From Sporodiniella umbellata (lineage: Eukaryota; Mucoromycota; Mucoromycetes; Mucorales; Rhizopodaceae): 64,000 nucleotides of DNA. A program made the translations under genes and the position numbers. The notes beneath the pieces were generated by a model. That model did not search any database, had not been told where the DNA came from, and worked only from the letters and a program-made list of their open reading frames with translations. This document shows, one piece after another, positions 1 through 11,301 of this stretch; the first letter of the stretch is position 1; every line of letters begins with the position of its first letter. The stretch spans positions 1 through 64,000 of the forward strand of contig JAIXMR010000038.1 in the NCBI GenBank assembly GCA_025677835.1, given 5' to 3'.

Positions 1-1199
1 GTCTGTTGGGATCAGAGAACGATGGCGGGACTTCTTGTTACATTGACTCGCTCTTGTTTGCAATGTACATCTCCAACACCGCTTTTGATCCTCTCCTGAC
101 TTACGATATACCCATAGAGAACGAGGTCAAGGTTCAGCTACAGACCGTACTGCGTCTGTTTGTCAACAAGCTGAGAAAAGGTCGATTTATCAGCGCCAAC
201 TATGTACGCTGGTTTCGTAACGTGTTGGAAGAAGCAGGCTGGCACGGGAAAGACGAGTACGGGCATTGGTCTCAGGAAGACACGAGTGAGCTGTTTTTGT
301 TTCTTACAGAGACCTTTGACTTGCCCTATCTACCAGTAAGTGTGTATGTGTTTATATATATAAAGTCAAGCTAACCGGGCGCCAGTTTCAAATCCGTTTG
401 TTTCATGGAGCGAACCGTGATGTGGACGATGACCGGGTTATGACGGATCGAACGATTACTTTGGCTATCCCAGATGGATCAAGTGAACGGCTGAGATTGG
501 AAGATATGCTTCTGGATTACTTTTATAACAACGTTATCACCGGCATCCGGCGTGAGGTGGAGGAGGGCTTTTCAGAAAACGTAGCGGCCTCACCCACCTT
601 TGCAGCGGGCGAGAAACCCTACCGCCTGGATCAGCACGCCAATACTCAGCGTGAGGTGATTGCCTGGCAGGTACTCGAGCTTTTGCCCTTCTACAGCGCC
701 ATGAACGAACAGGGCCAATCCATTCACACACAGACCGATGCTTCTTTCCCAGACACCCATCTGACCTTGCCTGTCATACTCAAACGCTATCACTATCAGG
801 ACGGCCTCATGAAGAAAAACCAGCAAAAGATCGATATTCCCCCCACCATTGACTTCAATCGCTTTATCAATCAAAACGTGGATGATCCCATGTGCTCCAC
901 CTGCGGACAGATGATCGACTGGACACTCCATTTAAAGAGCGCTGTGTGCCACAAAGGAAACTCGCCTTACGCTGGCCACTACATAGCCTACGCCAGGCAG
1001 CATAAACACACCTGGATCAAGTTGGACGATATCAATAAAGACCAAAGGATTTCTTTACTCAAAGACCACGCCAAAATATTTGCAGATCTGGCCGAGAATG
1101 CCTACATTCTCTTTTATGAACTTGACAAAACTTGCCACCATCCAGACTTGCCCGAAACCCTATTGACAGAAGAATCCAAGGTAGACCCACAGTATCTTC

Positions 1200-1233
<34 letters not shown>

Positions 1234-1255
1234 CTACTCTTGTACTCTCATGTAG
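1..1255 (+). CDS. Ubiquitin-specific protease (UCH/USP family), 5' truncated by the window edge
   Basis: Cysteine protease that removes ubiquitin from conjugates. The coding sequence enters from the left edge. Two exons are visible: 1-335 and 386-1255, joined in phase 0 across a 50-nt GT-AG intron. The Cys box reads GGTSCYIDSLLFAMY, with the nucleophile codon at 36-38. The His box reads YAGHYIAYARQ near 968-1000, followed by WIKLDD, as in the C-terminal half of the USP catalytic fold. Between them is an acidic linker and a CSTCGQ stretch. The start lies outside the window. The protein ends in a run of about ten histidines encoded by a CAT repeat, then YSCTLM and a stop. Catalytic family is secure; the exact subfamily and the substrate are not identifiable here. 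It resembles the compact fungal USP-like proteins rather than a named yeast UBP. Confidence 0.85.
1204..1233 (+). repeat. (CAT)n trinucleotide repeat encoding polyhistidine
   Basis: About ten CAT units, read in frame as histidine at the extreme C-terminus of the ubiquitin hydrolase. Likely slippage-prone and length-variable. Confidence 0.9.
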
Positions 1256-1799
1256 ACCTTTTCTCTCTGGCCTATACACCCTTAATCTTTTTATGTACAC
1301 ACACACACATACACACAATACACCCTAATCAGAGAGTCAATTTGAGTGATCATGATGGCTGTTCTATTCGTAGGACGCGTGTTATTCTTATCATTATCTT
1401 GTCCTCCTCAGCTGAACATGTTGTATGCATTTTTCTTTTTGTGTTGCCATCTTGGATAACAAAACGTTTCTGTCTTTTGTTTGTCATCCACCTTTTCTTA
1501 CAGCTCGCTTGTTTCCGCTTGCAAAAAGAGGGATCAATCTGCTTTGCCTTTTTCATGGCATACGCCTTTTCTTTTTGTTCTGTTTTATTACACTCTACAA
1601 CCCATCACTGCCAACCTTGGATCATGCTTTTTATGCAGTCTTTCTATTTTCTGCTGACTGAAAAGATAGCCACCCCTTAATTTTTCTTTCTTTTAAAACT
1701 CATCATGAGTTCTCCAAAACTATTTATTCAAAGCCAGTGTTCTTTTTTGTTTTGTTTTATTTCCTGCTTATTATTACAAGACTGCTATCATTGCTGTTG
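1256..1799. other. Intergenic spacer, no gene seen
   Basis: Between two plus-strand genes. Holds the 3' UTR of the hydrolase, a short AC repeat near 1300-1318 and pyrimidine-rich promoter DNA for the LRR gene. Open frames here are low-complexity Phe/Ser/Leu readings of T/C-rich DNA and are not credible proteins. Confidence 0.6.
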
Positions 1800-2008
1800 A
1801 TGGGGCAAGCGTCCAGTCAAGGCGACCCTTTGTTAGCCTACCAAACATCTTTCACCGAGCAAGACAATGAAAAGACAGCAGAGGATGTTTTGATCCGATT
1901 CAAAGGCATAGACAAACGACAAAAGATGCTTAACTTGACTCAGAGAGGTATCTATACCTTGACTCCCAACATAAGTCTTTTAACAAGACTCAAGAAGCTT
2001 GATTTGTT

Positions 2009-2055
<47 letters not shown>

Positions 2056-2070
2056 TAAAACAAAATGTGC

Positions 2071-2133
<63 letters not shown>

Positions 2134-2895
2134 CAACAACAACAACAAATCGTACGCTTTAGATCCAATAATCGTCTGAAAGAATTACCAGAAGCCATAG
2201 GCTATCTCTATCAACTCGAGCAATTATCTGTGGCCAACAACAGTCTTAGCCAGCTACCGGATTCTCTCTGTCATTTATCACAACTGAAAGACTTTGAACT
2301 CTCCAACAACCAGCTTACGTCCATCACACCCTCTATCGGCCATCTTTCCCGCCTACAGTCGCTCTATCTCAACCGTAACCAACTCACCCAGCTGCCCTTT
2401 GTGTTGGAAGGGCTCACCTCACTTATCTTGCTCGATCTGTCCCACAACCCAATCTCTGTCTTACCTGCCCAAATTGTCCAGCTACCGTGCTTACGCCGAT
2501 TTCGGCTAGAAGGATGTCCCCTGGCCACCTCGATCGACCCTCCGCTCGAACACGACCCGCCCTCCTTGGTCGAAATCTGTGCACGCTCCCTCGTTGCTTC
2601 CAAAATCCCCCGCACACTTCCCGAGTCCCTCAAACACTATCTGACCGCCTACAACCTCTGCAATCACTGTCGGCGGCCTTACTTTGATACCTTTGTTCAG
2701 CGTACACGATGGATCGAACACAACGAACTCTGGATTCCGCTCGAATACCGACTCTGCTCGGCTCATTGGTCGCACGAGTCTCAGAGACTTTTGGTTACCT
2801 TTTCAGAATCCTTTATTCATCACACCCAGCCTTTCTACCAACAAGACGCCTTCCAATGGAAACACAAAATGAAAACTACCCTCAAAAACAGATAA
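1800..2895 (+). CDS. Leucine-rich-repeat protein with N-myristoylation signal
   Basis: Two exons, 1800-2005 and 2163-2895. The donor is GTTAGT and the join restores the LRR phase (LKKLDL then SNNRLKELP). The start ATG at 1800 gives MGQASSQ, a good N-myristoylation consensus (Gly2, Ser6), so membrane attachment is likely. At least five consecutive 23-residue LRRs of the SHOC2/typical class follow (xLxxLxLxxNxLxxLP). After the repeats comes a roughly 100-residue C-terminal region with the pattern CNHCRRPYF ... LCSAHW, whose Cys/His spacing could bind metal. The total is about 312 residues. The LRR scaffold is certain. The partner is unknown, so no pathway is assigned. The intron consists almost wholly of poly-A and trinucleotide repeats. 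Confidence 0.85.
2011..2147. repeat. Compound microsatellite filling the LRR-gene intron
   Basis: Poly-A of about 37 nt, then ATT units, then AAT units, then AAC units, nearly filling one 157-nt intron. ATT followed by AAT is self-complementary and could fold into a hairpin in the pre-mRNA. Confidence 0.95.
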
Positions 2896-3024
2896 CCTTC
2901 ATTGCATTCCCCTCCACCACCACTTCTATATTCACCTTTCTCTTTTGTATAAATAGTTGAATCATCAACAAAAAAAAAAAAAATTATTTATTCTATTTTT
3001 TTTTTTTTTTTTTTTTTTCTGAGA

Positions 3025-3690
3025 ATGTTCACTGCTTTGGAGCTGCAACAGTTTCTAGCCACAGTTCAACATGGCATGGAGACTGAACTGTTGTTTGATG
3101 ACTTGATCGGGTATCTTCAAAACCCACTTGTCTCCTTACACGACCCGTGGGCTCCGTATTTTGCAACTACACCTGCCCTATTTGGCATGTGGACTCAACT
3201 GATGTCCTGTGCCCGTCAATCCAGCCATGCAGCTGAGATCTTGAGAAAAGTGGCAGAACATTACCCACTCATCTATCGTGTGTCTTGTTTTCTTGACAGC
3301 GAGCTCGAAATAGAGCTGTTTGTACGATCTCTCTGTTTGGACAGCACCACGCCTGTCCAGCACAAAGAGATTCGCGAGACCCTGTTTCGCTTCCTGAACC
3401 AGCTCTCACCCGATGTAAGAGAGATGGTGATGCACATCCTCACTGAGGACTCGCACGGCTATTTTGGGAAAGAAGACAGTTTCCAAAACGAGTTTTTAGA
3501 CCTTGACCAACTTAAGCATTGCATTGCCGATCCCCATCTCTTTGAACAGGTCATGGCCACGATTCAGATCAACACCTATCTCAACCTGCCTTGGACTCAG
3601 ACCATTCAGGATATCTACGCGTTGGTAAAACATAGAGAGATCTGGCATCAACTCGCACCAATACTTGAACAAGCTCAAACCTCTACTGGT

Positions 3691-3737
<47 letters not shown>

Positions 3738-3894
3738 ATCACAATGACTGACTACAGATCTAGAAACAGTCGAATACACATCGTACGAAGACTATGTACA
3801 AAAGAACTTTCTGGATGATGGGGGTCAGGAGTATTTGGATGCTGAGATAGATCGATCTCAGGTAGAGTATATGTTTCAAAATCTTAAAATGTAG
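3025..3894 (+). CDS. Unrecognised alpha-helical protein
   Basis: Two exons, 3025-3688 and 3758-3894, joined in phase 1 across an intron made mostly of (AC)n. Encodes about 266 residues. The first ATG after a poly-T stretch is taken as the start. The sequence is rich in amphipathic helices with no signal peptide or membrane segment (for example VSCFLDSELEIELFVRSLCL and FRFLNQLSPDVREMVMHIL), suggesting an ARM/HEAT-like or other helical scaffold. The C-terminus is acidic with a short tyrosine-rich patch (TVEYTSYEDYVQK). I do not recognise the family. Consistent codon use and the exact phase-preserving splice support it as real. It ends about 50 nt before the convergent CCC1-like gene. Confidence 0.7.
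3691..3731. repeat. (AC)n dinucleotide repeat in intron
   Basis: About 20 AC units directly after the 5' splice site of the helical-protein gene, making up more than half of its 69-nt intron. Likely polymorphic. Confidence 0.95.
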
Positions 3895-3945
3895 TTGTCG
3901 TCTATAAATAAATAATAATAATAAAAAAAAAGTCTATTCTTCTCT

Positions 3946-4935
3946 TTAATGCTCTTGGGGTAAAAGATAAACGATGCCATAACTTGCACCCGCTGCAACA
4001 GCACCGATCAACAAGGTTTGGAACGCACCCCAGACGGCGCCTCTTGGGTTGACAAGTCGACTCTTGATATAGCCAAAGATCAAAAGCGTCAAGAAAGTCA
4101 CGGCCACAGACACATAGAGTGCCAAAGTAGCGTCTTCCATAAAAAAGTAAGGAAGTAAAGGAATCAAGCCACCCACAAAATAAGAAAGGCCAATGGTCAG
4201 CGCAGAAATCTAGAGGCTGGTTTTAGTGTTTGTTTTCTTTCTTGACCTCTCTTTACCCAGCTACGACGAGGATCAGGCATCTCCAGGTTCAATTCAAACT
4301 TCATCATAAAATCCACAAACTTTTTTGGATTCTCTTTCAGTTTGTCAATAATAGGCTGTATTGTCTGTCGATCAAGTCCATAAGGTTCAAGAATTTCGAC
4401 AATCTCTTCCTCTTCATCTTGAGGACACTCTTCTACTTCCATTTCTTCTCGAATACGTTCTGTGCGATAATGCTCCATTTCTGCTTTGGCTGCTAAATAG
4501 CCGCCTAAACCCATAGAAATAGCTCCACTATAGAAAAAAAAAAGGGGGGGGGAAAGCTTTAAAATCAACTCGGTCTCGATTCGTACTAGGGTTTGGTTTA
4601 CCTCACAAGTTCTATAGTTACTCTTGTTAGTTTTTCAACACAAAACGGATCGGTTGATTACCTGCTGCACCACCATAGATAACAATCTTTGAGCTACCAA
4701 GAGAAGAAAGACCGGCGGCCAAAGCAAATGGAACTGTTAAACCATCTATTCTCAAAACAGACCGCGTTAACAAAAAAAAAAAAAAAAAAAAATTTACAAC
4801 ACATCAATCTCTACCAGAAAGGCCAATAATAGTATCTCGAACAATCTCTGCCGACTCAAAGTGTTCTTCCATATGACGGTAAGCTTCGCCTTCATGAGAA
4901 GGTCTTTTTCTTAATCTGTTAATAAGCGAAGACAT
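3946..4935 (-). CDS. CCC1: CCC1/VIT1-family vacuolar iron or manganese transporter
   Basis: Exports Fe2+/Mn2+ from cytosol into the vacuole. Five exons on minus: 4935-4815, 4745-4662, 4611-4602 (only 10 nt), 4527-4257 and 4209-3946. All joins keep phase and give 249 residues. Family signatures run in order: SAEIVRDTIIGLSDGLTVPFA (helix 1), GGAAELVSGAISMGLGGYLA (helix 2), a charged cytoplasmic insert with EMEHY, EEMEVEE and a Glu-rich run that corresponds to the family metal-binding domain, then ISALTIGLSYFVGGLIPLLPYFF and two more helices ending near the C-terminus. The 10-nt microexon supplies ELV of helix 2, and skipping it would shift the frame. Length is typical of plant VIT1-like members and shorter than yeast Ccc1. 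Metal preference cannot be read from sequence. Confidence 0.92.
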
Positions 4936-6339
4936 CCTTGAATTGGTTGGTAGAAAAGAAAAAAAAAACAAAAGAAATCTAAAATAAAAAAATTAAAAAA
5001 AAGATCAAAAAATTACTGCACATGGCTTTTTACACCGCCACTCCGCATAGCGTATTCCGTTAGTCCGCGTTAAGATAGACGGTCTTTCTCTATACATCAA
5101 AAGTCAGACAAAGGTCTTTAAGAAAAAGCCCTCAGATTGAAATGTTTTTTAAAGGAAAAAAGCCTGTATAAAGCATGCAACCGGATTCAAGAACACGTAC
5201 AAAGATCTCTACATGGGTCGTACAGAAAACGCAGTCTGAAAAAGCCTGAGGTGTTTGCTGTGTCGTTTTTTTTTTTTTTGCTTTGGCTTCTGAAAGTATC
5301 TTATAGAATGACATCATGTCTAGTGACGTGGGCGGTAGCCATACCTAAGCTGTCATCATTTGATCGAGAAGGTGATGATGATGATGGCCTGAAAATAAAT
5401 AAATAGAATCTATAGTTGGCTCTTGATATCCACCCACGCCTCTACTTTGGACTGTCACAGTTGGAAATAAAGCATGCAATTTTTAAAGTCCCATACAAGA
5501 ATAAATCCCCCCCAAAAAAAAAAAAAAAAAAAACGAACGGACGTTGCTTCGATTTCTATGGATTGTCAGGCCTCATCAGTCTTGTACACTTCTGACAACC
5601 ATTGACTCACAGTGTTTAACAACAGAGACTTGAAACATATCAATCCAAGCCAACACCTGCAAGCCTATACTGATTCTCTAAACCCAATCAGCGTCCAGCA
5701 TATACCTCTTGGAGCATGACTGATAAAGAGAGGGATTCAACAGGCTTGAAAGATACGTTGGGTAAAACTTGGTGAGCTCCTGTCCCTGAAAAAAAAAAAA
5801 AAAAAAAAAAGTACGCGTTTTTCAGCAGAGGCCGAAACAAGTATTTATAAAGTGTTGACTATTCCGTCAATAGGCTGCAGCTAGTATGGTGTTTGAAGCT
5901 AAATTGGCCATCTTACTCTAAACTTACTGTACCGTCAAATACACGAGAGAACAAGCAATTCGATGAAATATCTATTTACTTGGGGGGGTATTCTTGACCG
6001 TGCTGTCGCGCTTTTTATCAAGTCGAGTCAATAATAAAAAAGAGCCATACACTGCTGTACTTTGGAAGGTGACGAATGGGTTTTTTTAACCCGTCCGGCT
6101 TCCAAAGTCCGACAGAATGTTTAACAGGGACGAATTGGAGGCAGTAATGGGAGATTCTAGCCAATGGGAAAATAGACGTATCTTATGAAAGCATCATGAC
6201 GTTTGACAAGTTGTGGTATAAGCGAATGTGTAGGCATTGTTTGTTTCTGTTTTTGTATATATTTTCCCTTTTTTTTTTTTTTTTTTTTTTTTCCTTTTTT
6301 TGTAATTTTTATTTCATCACCCAAAAAAAAAAAAAAAAA
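4936..6339. other. Long spacer between divergent CCC1-like and GH15 genes
   Basis: About 1.4 kb holding both promoters, several poly-A/poly-T tracts (5519-5533, 5790-5811, 6270-6292, 6322-6340) and the weak minus-strand coding-like fragments listed separately. No tRNA or other RNA gene seen. Confidence 0.6.
5290..5790 (-). other. Coding-like fragments, possible small spliced gene (weak)
   Basis: Reading minus, about 5790-5708 gives an acceptor-preceded stretch containing QELTKFYPTYLSSLL. A 36-nt GT-AG intron would join it in frame to IGLQVLAWIDMFQVSVVKH (about 5671-5600), and a further splice could reach a Ser-rich tail ending MATAHVTRHDVIL. The composition looks protein-like and splice phases can be made to agree. 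However, no initiator ATG is found (the nearest upstream frame, MANLASNTILAAAY, hits a stop), the 36-nt intron is shorter than others here, and I recognise no family. This could be a real small gene, a decayed one, or chance. Confidence 0.2.
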
Positions 6340-8863
6340 ATGCCTTCGGATGAAAACAGTATTGACAACGACCGTTCCTATGGTTTTCAACTTGAATCTG
6401 AAATAGAAGCAAAAGAAAAAAAGTGTGAGCAGTTGCCGGACGGAGTGAGATACGTAGCAGACACACGTCGGCAAAGTGTCAATCCAGAACACTTTAGCAA
6501 GATGAAGCTAGAAAATACCTGCTACGCTGACCGTAAACGAGGCTATTTGCCTATCGAAAACTACGGCATTATTGGCAACATGCGTACTGTTGCTCTGGTT
6601 GGGACAGACTCCTCTATTGACTTTTACTGTTATCCTCAGTTTGATTCACCCTCTGTTTTTTGCCGTATGCTGGACAAGAACAAAGGAGGCCATTTCTCAG
6701 TCAACCCCAACACACCATACACGAGCAATAAGCAGATGTATCTGCCTAACAGCAACATCCTGACCACTCGTTTTCTTTCAGATGATGGGGTCGCAGAAAT
6801 CACAGACTATATGCATCTTCCTCAACAGGATCAAAATCGATCCAAAAAGCCTCTTTTGCCCTGGATTGTTCGTCGTGTGTCTGTGATCCGTGGCGAGGTC
6901 AGTTTTCGTATGGAATGCTTTCCTGCCTTTAATTATGGCCGAAACGAGCATACGACCGAGATCGTTCGGCAGAAACCTTCAAGGGCTCACGAAGAGGCCA
7001 CAGGATTTGAATCCAGACTCTACGATGATAGCGACCTCAATTACTATGCGGCCAAAGATAGAGCTGTGTTTACGTCAAAAGACCTTACCATGGATCTTCG
7101 CCACTTGGTCCATTATGGCGAATTCGATCGCCCGGATGTCAAGATGACTATTGATGACTCGGATACACACAAAGGACCAGGCGTGTGGGCTGAGTTCACC
7201 TTGAAAGAAACGCAAGAGGTTCAGTTCATATTCCGTGAGGTCCCTCAGCACGATGAGCCTGTCTCTCACGATCTCATCGAAAACAAAATTCGTGCCTCGA
7301 TTGACCCTCCCTTGACCATGAGTCTTCTCGATTCTCTCTTTAGGCAAACTACCACTTTCTGGCTGAACTGGGTATCTGAATCTACCTACAAAGGCCGTTG
7401 GCGAGAACACGTCCTTCGAAGTGCTCTGGCCCTAAAGCTATTGACCTTTGAACCCGTAAGTCTCTCTCTTTTTTTTTTCTTCTCGTTTTAAAAGCAAACA
7501 ACTCATTTTATTACCAGACAGGTGCTGTGGTAGCCTCACCAACATTTGGTCTTCCTGAAGGTAAGTGGATACTTTGAAACTGTTCTCTCAACCCATTGTT
7601 TTAGCGATTGGAGGGCCCCGTAACTGGGATTACCGTTATGCATGGGTAAGGGATTCTTCTTTTACAATATATGCCTTTCTTCGACTCGGTTTCACAAAAG
7701 AAGCTGGCGAGTTTATGCGCTATATCGAAGAGCGTTGTAATGATCTGGTAAAGTTTTTTTTTTTTTTTTGTGTGTATAGAAACACAAGTGTTCGTATTAA
7801 CGTTGTGATACAGAATGAAGATGGCTCGCTCAATATTATGTATAGTATTGATGGTGTTAAAAAATTAGAAGAGGTCGAATTCGATCATTTGGACGGCTAT
7901 CGTGGGTCTAGGCCGGTCAGAGTAGGAAATGGTGCATATGACCATCTTCAGTTGGATATATATGGTGAGCTTATGGACGGAATCTATCTCTACAACAAGT
8001 ATGGGTCCCCTATTTCTTATGATATGTGGTGCGCTGTTCGTAAGCTGGCAAGTTATGTCTGTAAACACTGGAAACAGCCCGACATGTCCATTTGGGAAGT
8101 GCGCGGTAAAAAGCAGCATTTCACTTATTCTTTGGTGATGTGTTGGGTGGCCTTAGATCGAGGTAAGTTTTTTTTTTTCCTTTTTATTTCGTATGAAACT
8201 AAAAGTATACCAAGCCCTTCGATTGGCTGAAAAGAGGGTGTTTCCTTGTCCTGATAGAAACAAATGGATAGAGGCGCGTGATGAAATCTATGAGCTTGTA
8301 CAGGAAAAATGTTACAACAAAGAAATGAAATCATTCTGTATGAGTATCGAATCCCCTGAAGCCTTGGATGCTAGTATACTGATCATGCCTCTTGTCTTCT
8401 TTTCTTCTCCTTCTGATCCTCGTTTACTCAACACTATCAACCGTATCCTGTTACCACCTGAAAAGGGGGGTTTGGTAGCAAACGATCTTGTCTTTAGATA
8501 CAATTTCCTTACAACAGATGACGGTGTTGGCGGTCTTGAAGGAGCATTCTCCATGTGTACCTTCTGGTTGGTTGAGGCTTTGACAAGAGCTGGAAAGTAC
8601 GACAAACGCTTACTGAATCGGGCTGTAGTCATGTTTGAAAAGATGTTGGGCTATGGTAATCATCTAGGTTTGTTTTCTGAAGAAGTAGCTCGTTCAGGTG
8701 AACTTCTCGGCAACTTCCCTCAGGCCTTTACCCATTTGTCTTTTATTAGTGGTAAGAAAGTCATGTATACTTTAATAGCAACACATTCTAACTCTTTTTT
8801 CTTTTAGCTGCTTACAATTTGGACCGCGTTTTGTCCCACTCACATAAAGATGTAGATATTTAA
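6340..8863 (+). CDS. Glycoside hydrolase family 15 protein (glucoamylase/trehalase-like)
   Basis: Hydrolyses alpha-glucosidic bonds; closest in type to the cytoplasmic GH15 glucoamylase/trehalase-like enzymes. Six exons: 6340-7455, 7518-7560, 7605-7747, 7814-8162, about 8215-8751 and 8808-8863, giving about 747 residues. The N-terminal beta-sandwich begins [28 protein letters not shown]. The (alpha/alpha)6 barrel contains [19 protein letters not shown] and [13 protein letters not shown], whose Glu is the expected catalytic acid. A second candidate Glu lies in [21 protein letters not shown] near the C-terminus. There is no signal peptide, so the enzyme is intracellular. The start ATG follows poly-A directly. 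The acceptor of exon 5 is ambiguous (8206 or 8215; both keep frame). Glucoamylase and trehalase activity cannot be told apart by eye. The gene is convergent with ITFG2, with stop codons about 130 nt apart. Confidence 0.9.
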
Positions 8864-8990
8864 ATAGAATTATAAAAGAAAAATAAGCGCACGCTTTTTA
8901 TTTATTAATCAATAAAAACCTTACAAAAAATCAGTCGTGTTTGATCGTAAAGCCATAAAAAAAAAAAAAAAAAAAAAAAAAAAGGTAGCC

Positions 8991-11265
8991 TTAATCGTCT
9001 TCTGAGCTCATATTGTCTTCTTGTTTAAAAATAGAGGATGCAATCAATGAACCTTCTATCCAGGAAGCAATATGAATGTCATTGTCATATTCATCTGACG
9101 ATATTTCACTTCGAGCAACAGAATACAGGTAGTTGCTACTTGCTCCTTCTTCTAATACGGATCCTGTACTGGACACTATCTCATCGTCTAAGGTGGGTTC
9201 AATGCTAACATTCAAATCTGATAGTCGTCTGATATCTGCTGCAGGTGGCAGTCTATTAGATAGCATATTCTGCTCAAACTAAACAAATATATGAGCCATA
9301 GAATGTCTAAGCATTTACTTTAACTTACAGACAGCACCTCTTTCTCCAGCTTGTCTTTCATACTATCAAAGTCATATAAACATTCATGTATAAAATCCGC
9401 CAAGTCTACAGAAACTTTGTTATAAAAAGATCAATCACTCTTTTTGCTTTACCAAGAGGATCTGATTCATTTGATTTTATGAAGCCACATTCCTCTTCAT
9501 TTGCTACTCCTCTCCATCCGTCTCCCAAATCAATCGTATCTTCTTCTTCTTCCGTAGTTTTCTTTTGCAAGCCGTGAGATTGTGGATGTAACTCTGAAGC
9601 AATAAGCGAATCAATGGCCCCTTCAATGCCAATGATACGGTCAATTGCCTCTTCTACATCGTCGTCAATCGTGTCAATAAAGCCGCTTACAGGCCCAGAC
9701 GATATCCAAACATCGTAGTAGACATAGACTTGATCTTCAAAGTCGACATAAAACAAACATGGTAGGTTTTCCTCGCTATCCACTGCATAAAGGCCTGCTG
9801 TAAATGCACATACTCGTCCTTCAAATGCAAATTTGACCAGCTGGTATTTTATTTTCCCGTCTTCTATGCGTCGGCTCCAATCAATCAAATAAGTAACACC
9901 ATTCCAAGCACAGGCAACAAAAAGATCGCATCCAGGCGTTTCATCCTCTTCGCTTGCTTCGTCCCAGCTCTCAAACTCACTATCGGATGCCTCCGACGTG
10001 TCTTCGGATGAACTTGAAGACTCTGTTTCCTCCGAGTCCCCCTCTATACCTGATGATTGGTTGAGCTGAGAGTTACTGATCGGAATAGCGTCACTTGGCT
10101 TCATCATATTTACTTCGCTTGATCGAACGGGGCTTTTTGAGATATCGAGCGTGGCCAGACTAAATAGTTTGTGAGTGACAAACAAATCACGATGGGATAG
10201 TGTCTTTTTCTGTAGGTCGTAAATAGAAAATTTTCCTACTCAAAAAGGAATTTGGTTCAACAAGACTCGATCTTGTTATTTTATCGTACCATCCATGCTT
10301 AGCATGCCAATCTCGTTTGTCGAGACATTTCCAGATACGTGCCTTTTTCCAATCACAATTTCTGTAGCTACAGCACCGGATTCGTCAGTTTGGCCATTAT
10401 TTTCAGTCCAATTTCTCAATACATAGTTTGTTCGGCTGAACGTGTTGTCTGCCTCATCAGTAATCTCGCGTGTATCGTCCTTGACAAACCCAATATCTTC
10501 TGTTTTTACCATAGGAGTTTCGTGTTGCTGAGGTGAGAGATCTCGGTTGTATCGCTTTCCGTCCTTGTCAATCACTGTGAACGTATTGCCCGGCTGAGCT
10601 ACTAACAAAAGTGATTCGTGAGGTCTATCTGGGTGTGTAGTCGTACAGAGTGAGCTGATTTGCCCATCAAAAACCCACATATTAACTTCCGATAGGGCTT
10701 CCTTTGTTCCTTTCTTGGTATCTGGCGTAGGCTCTAGGCGAAATACGTGTAATATACGATCTGTTCGTGCCAAAATAAGCTCGTTTTTTGAGTCATTGTC
10801 TATTAACGAAAAGATATCAGAATCAATAAAATTAAGAGTATTCTTACCAATGTCCGCTATTAAAATTTTATTCACATTGACAGGCACTTTTAAGGTAAGA
10901 TTGGGTTTTTCTAGATCACAGATCGAAGGTGTTGCTGGTTCGTGGGCGGTTGTATAATAGCTGCTATTGCTTGCCATCCTGTTGTAGGCTAACGTACTCA
11001 CTGTATCCGATGACCGTCTACCTCCTTTCAAATAGTCATCAACTGAAACTTGTTGCTTTACATGGGTGGCAGGAATATCAAATATATGCGCATGTCCTTC
11101 TGCATTAATAACAACAACAGAGTTCTAATAGTAATAATAATAATAATAACAATAAAAAAACCTTTTCTGAGATATAAGGCGTTTGTCAAAATATATTTAC
11201 TTTTCCGTGATTTCTGACATCGCCAATAGCAATGCAAGTAATCTACAGCTTTTTAATCAGATTTC

Positions 11266-11301
<36 letters not shown>

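Noticed and set aside
1205..1255. Polyhistidine tail as vector or His-tag contamination
   Set aside because: The surrounding sequence is the native 3' end of the gene with no vector sequence, and CAT repeats fit the microsatellite-rich genome.
1132..1680. Long plus-strand frame overlapping the ubiquitin hydrolase 3' end
   Set aside because: It reads the CAT repeat as polyserine and then low-complexity Phe/Leu/Ser; the histidine frame is continuous with the real protease.
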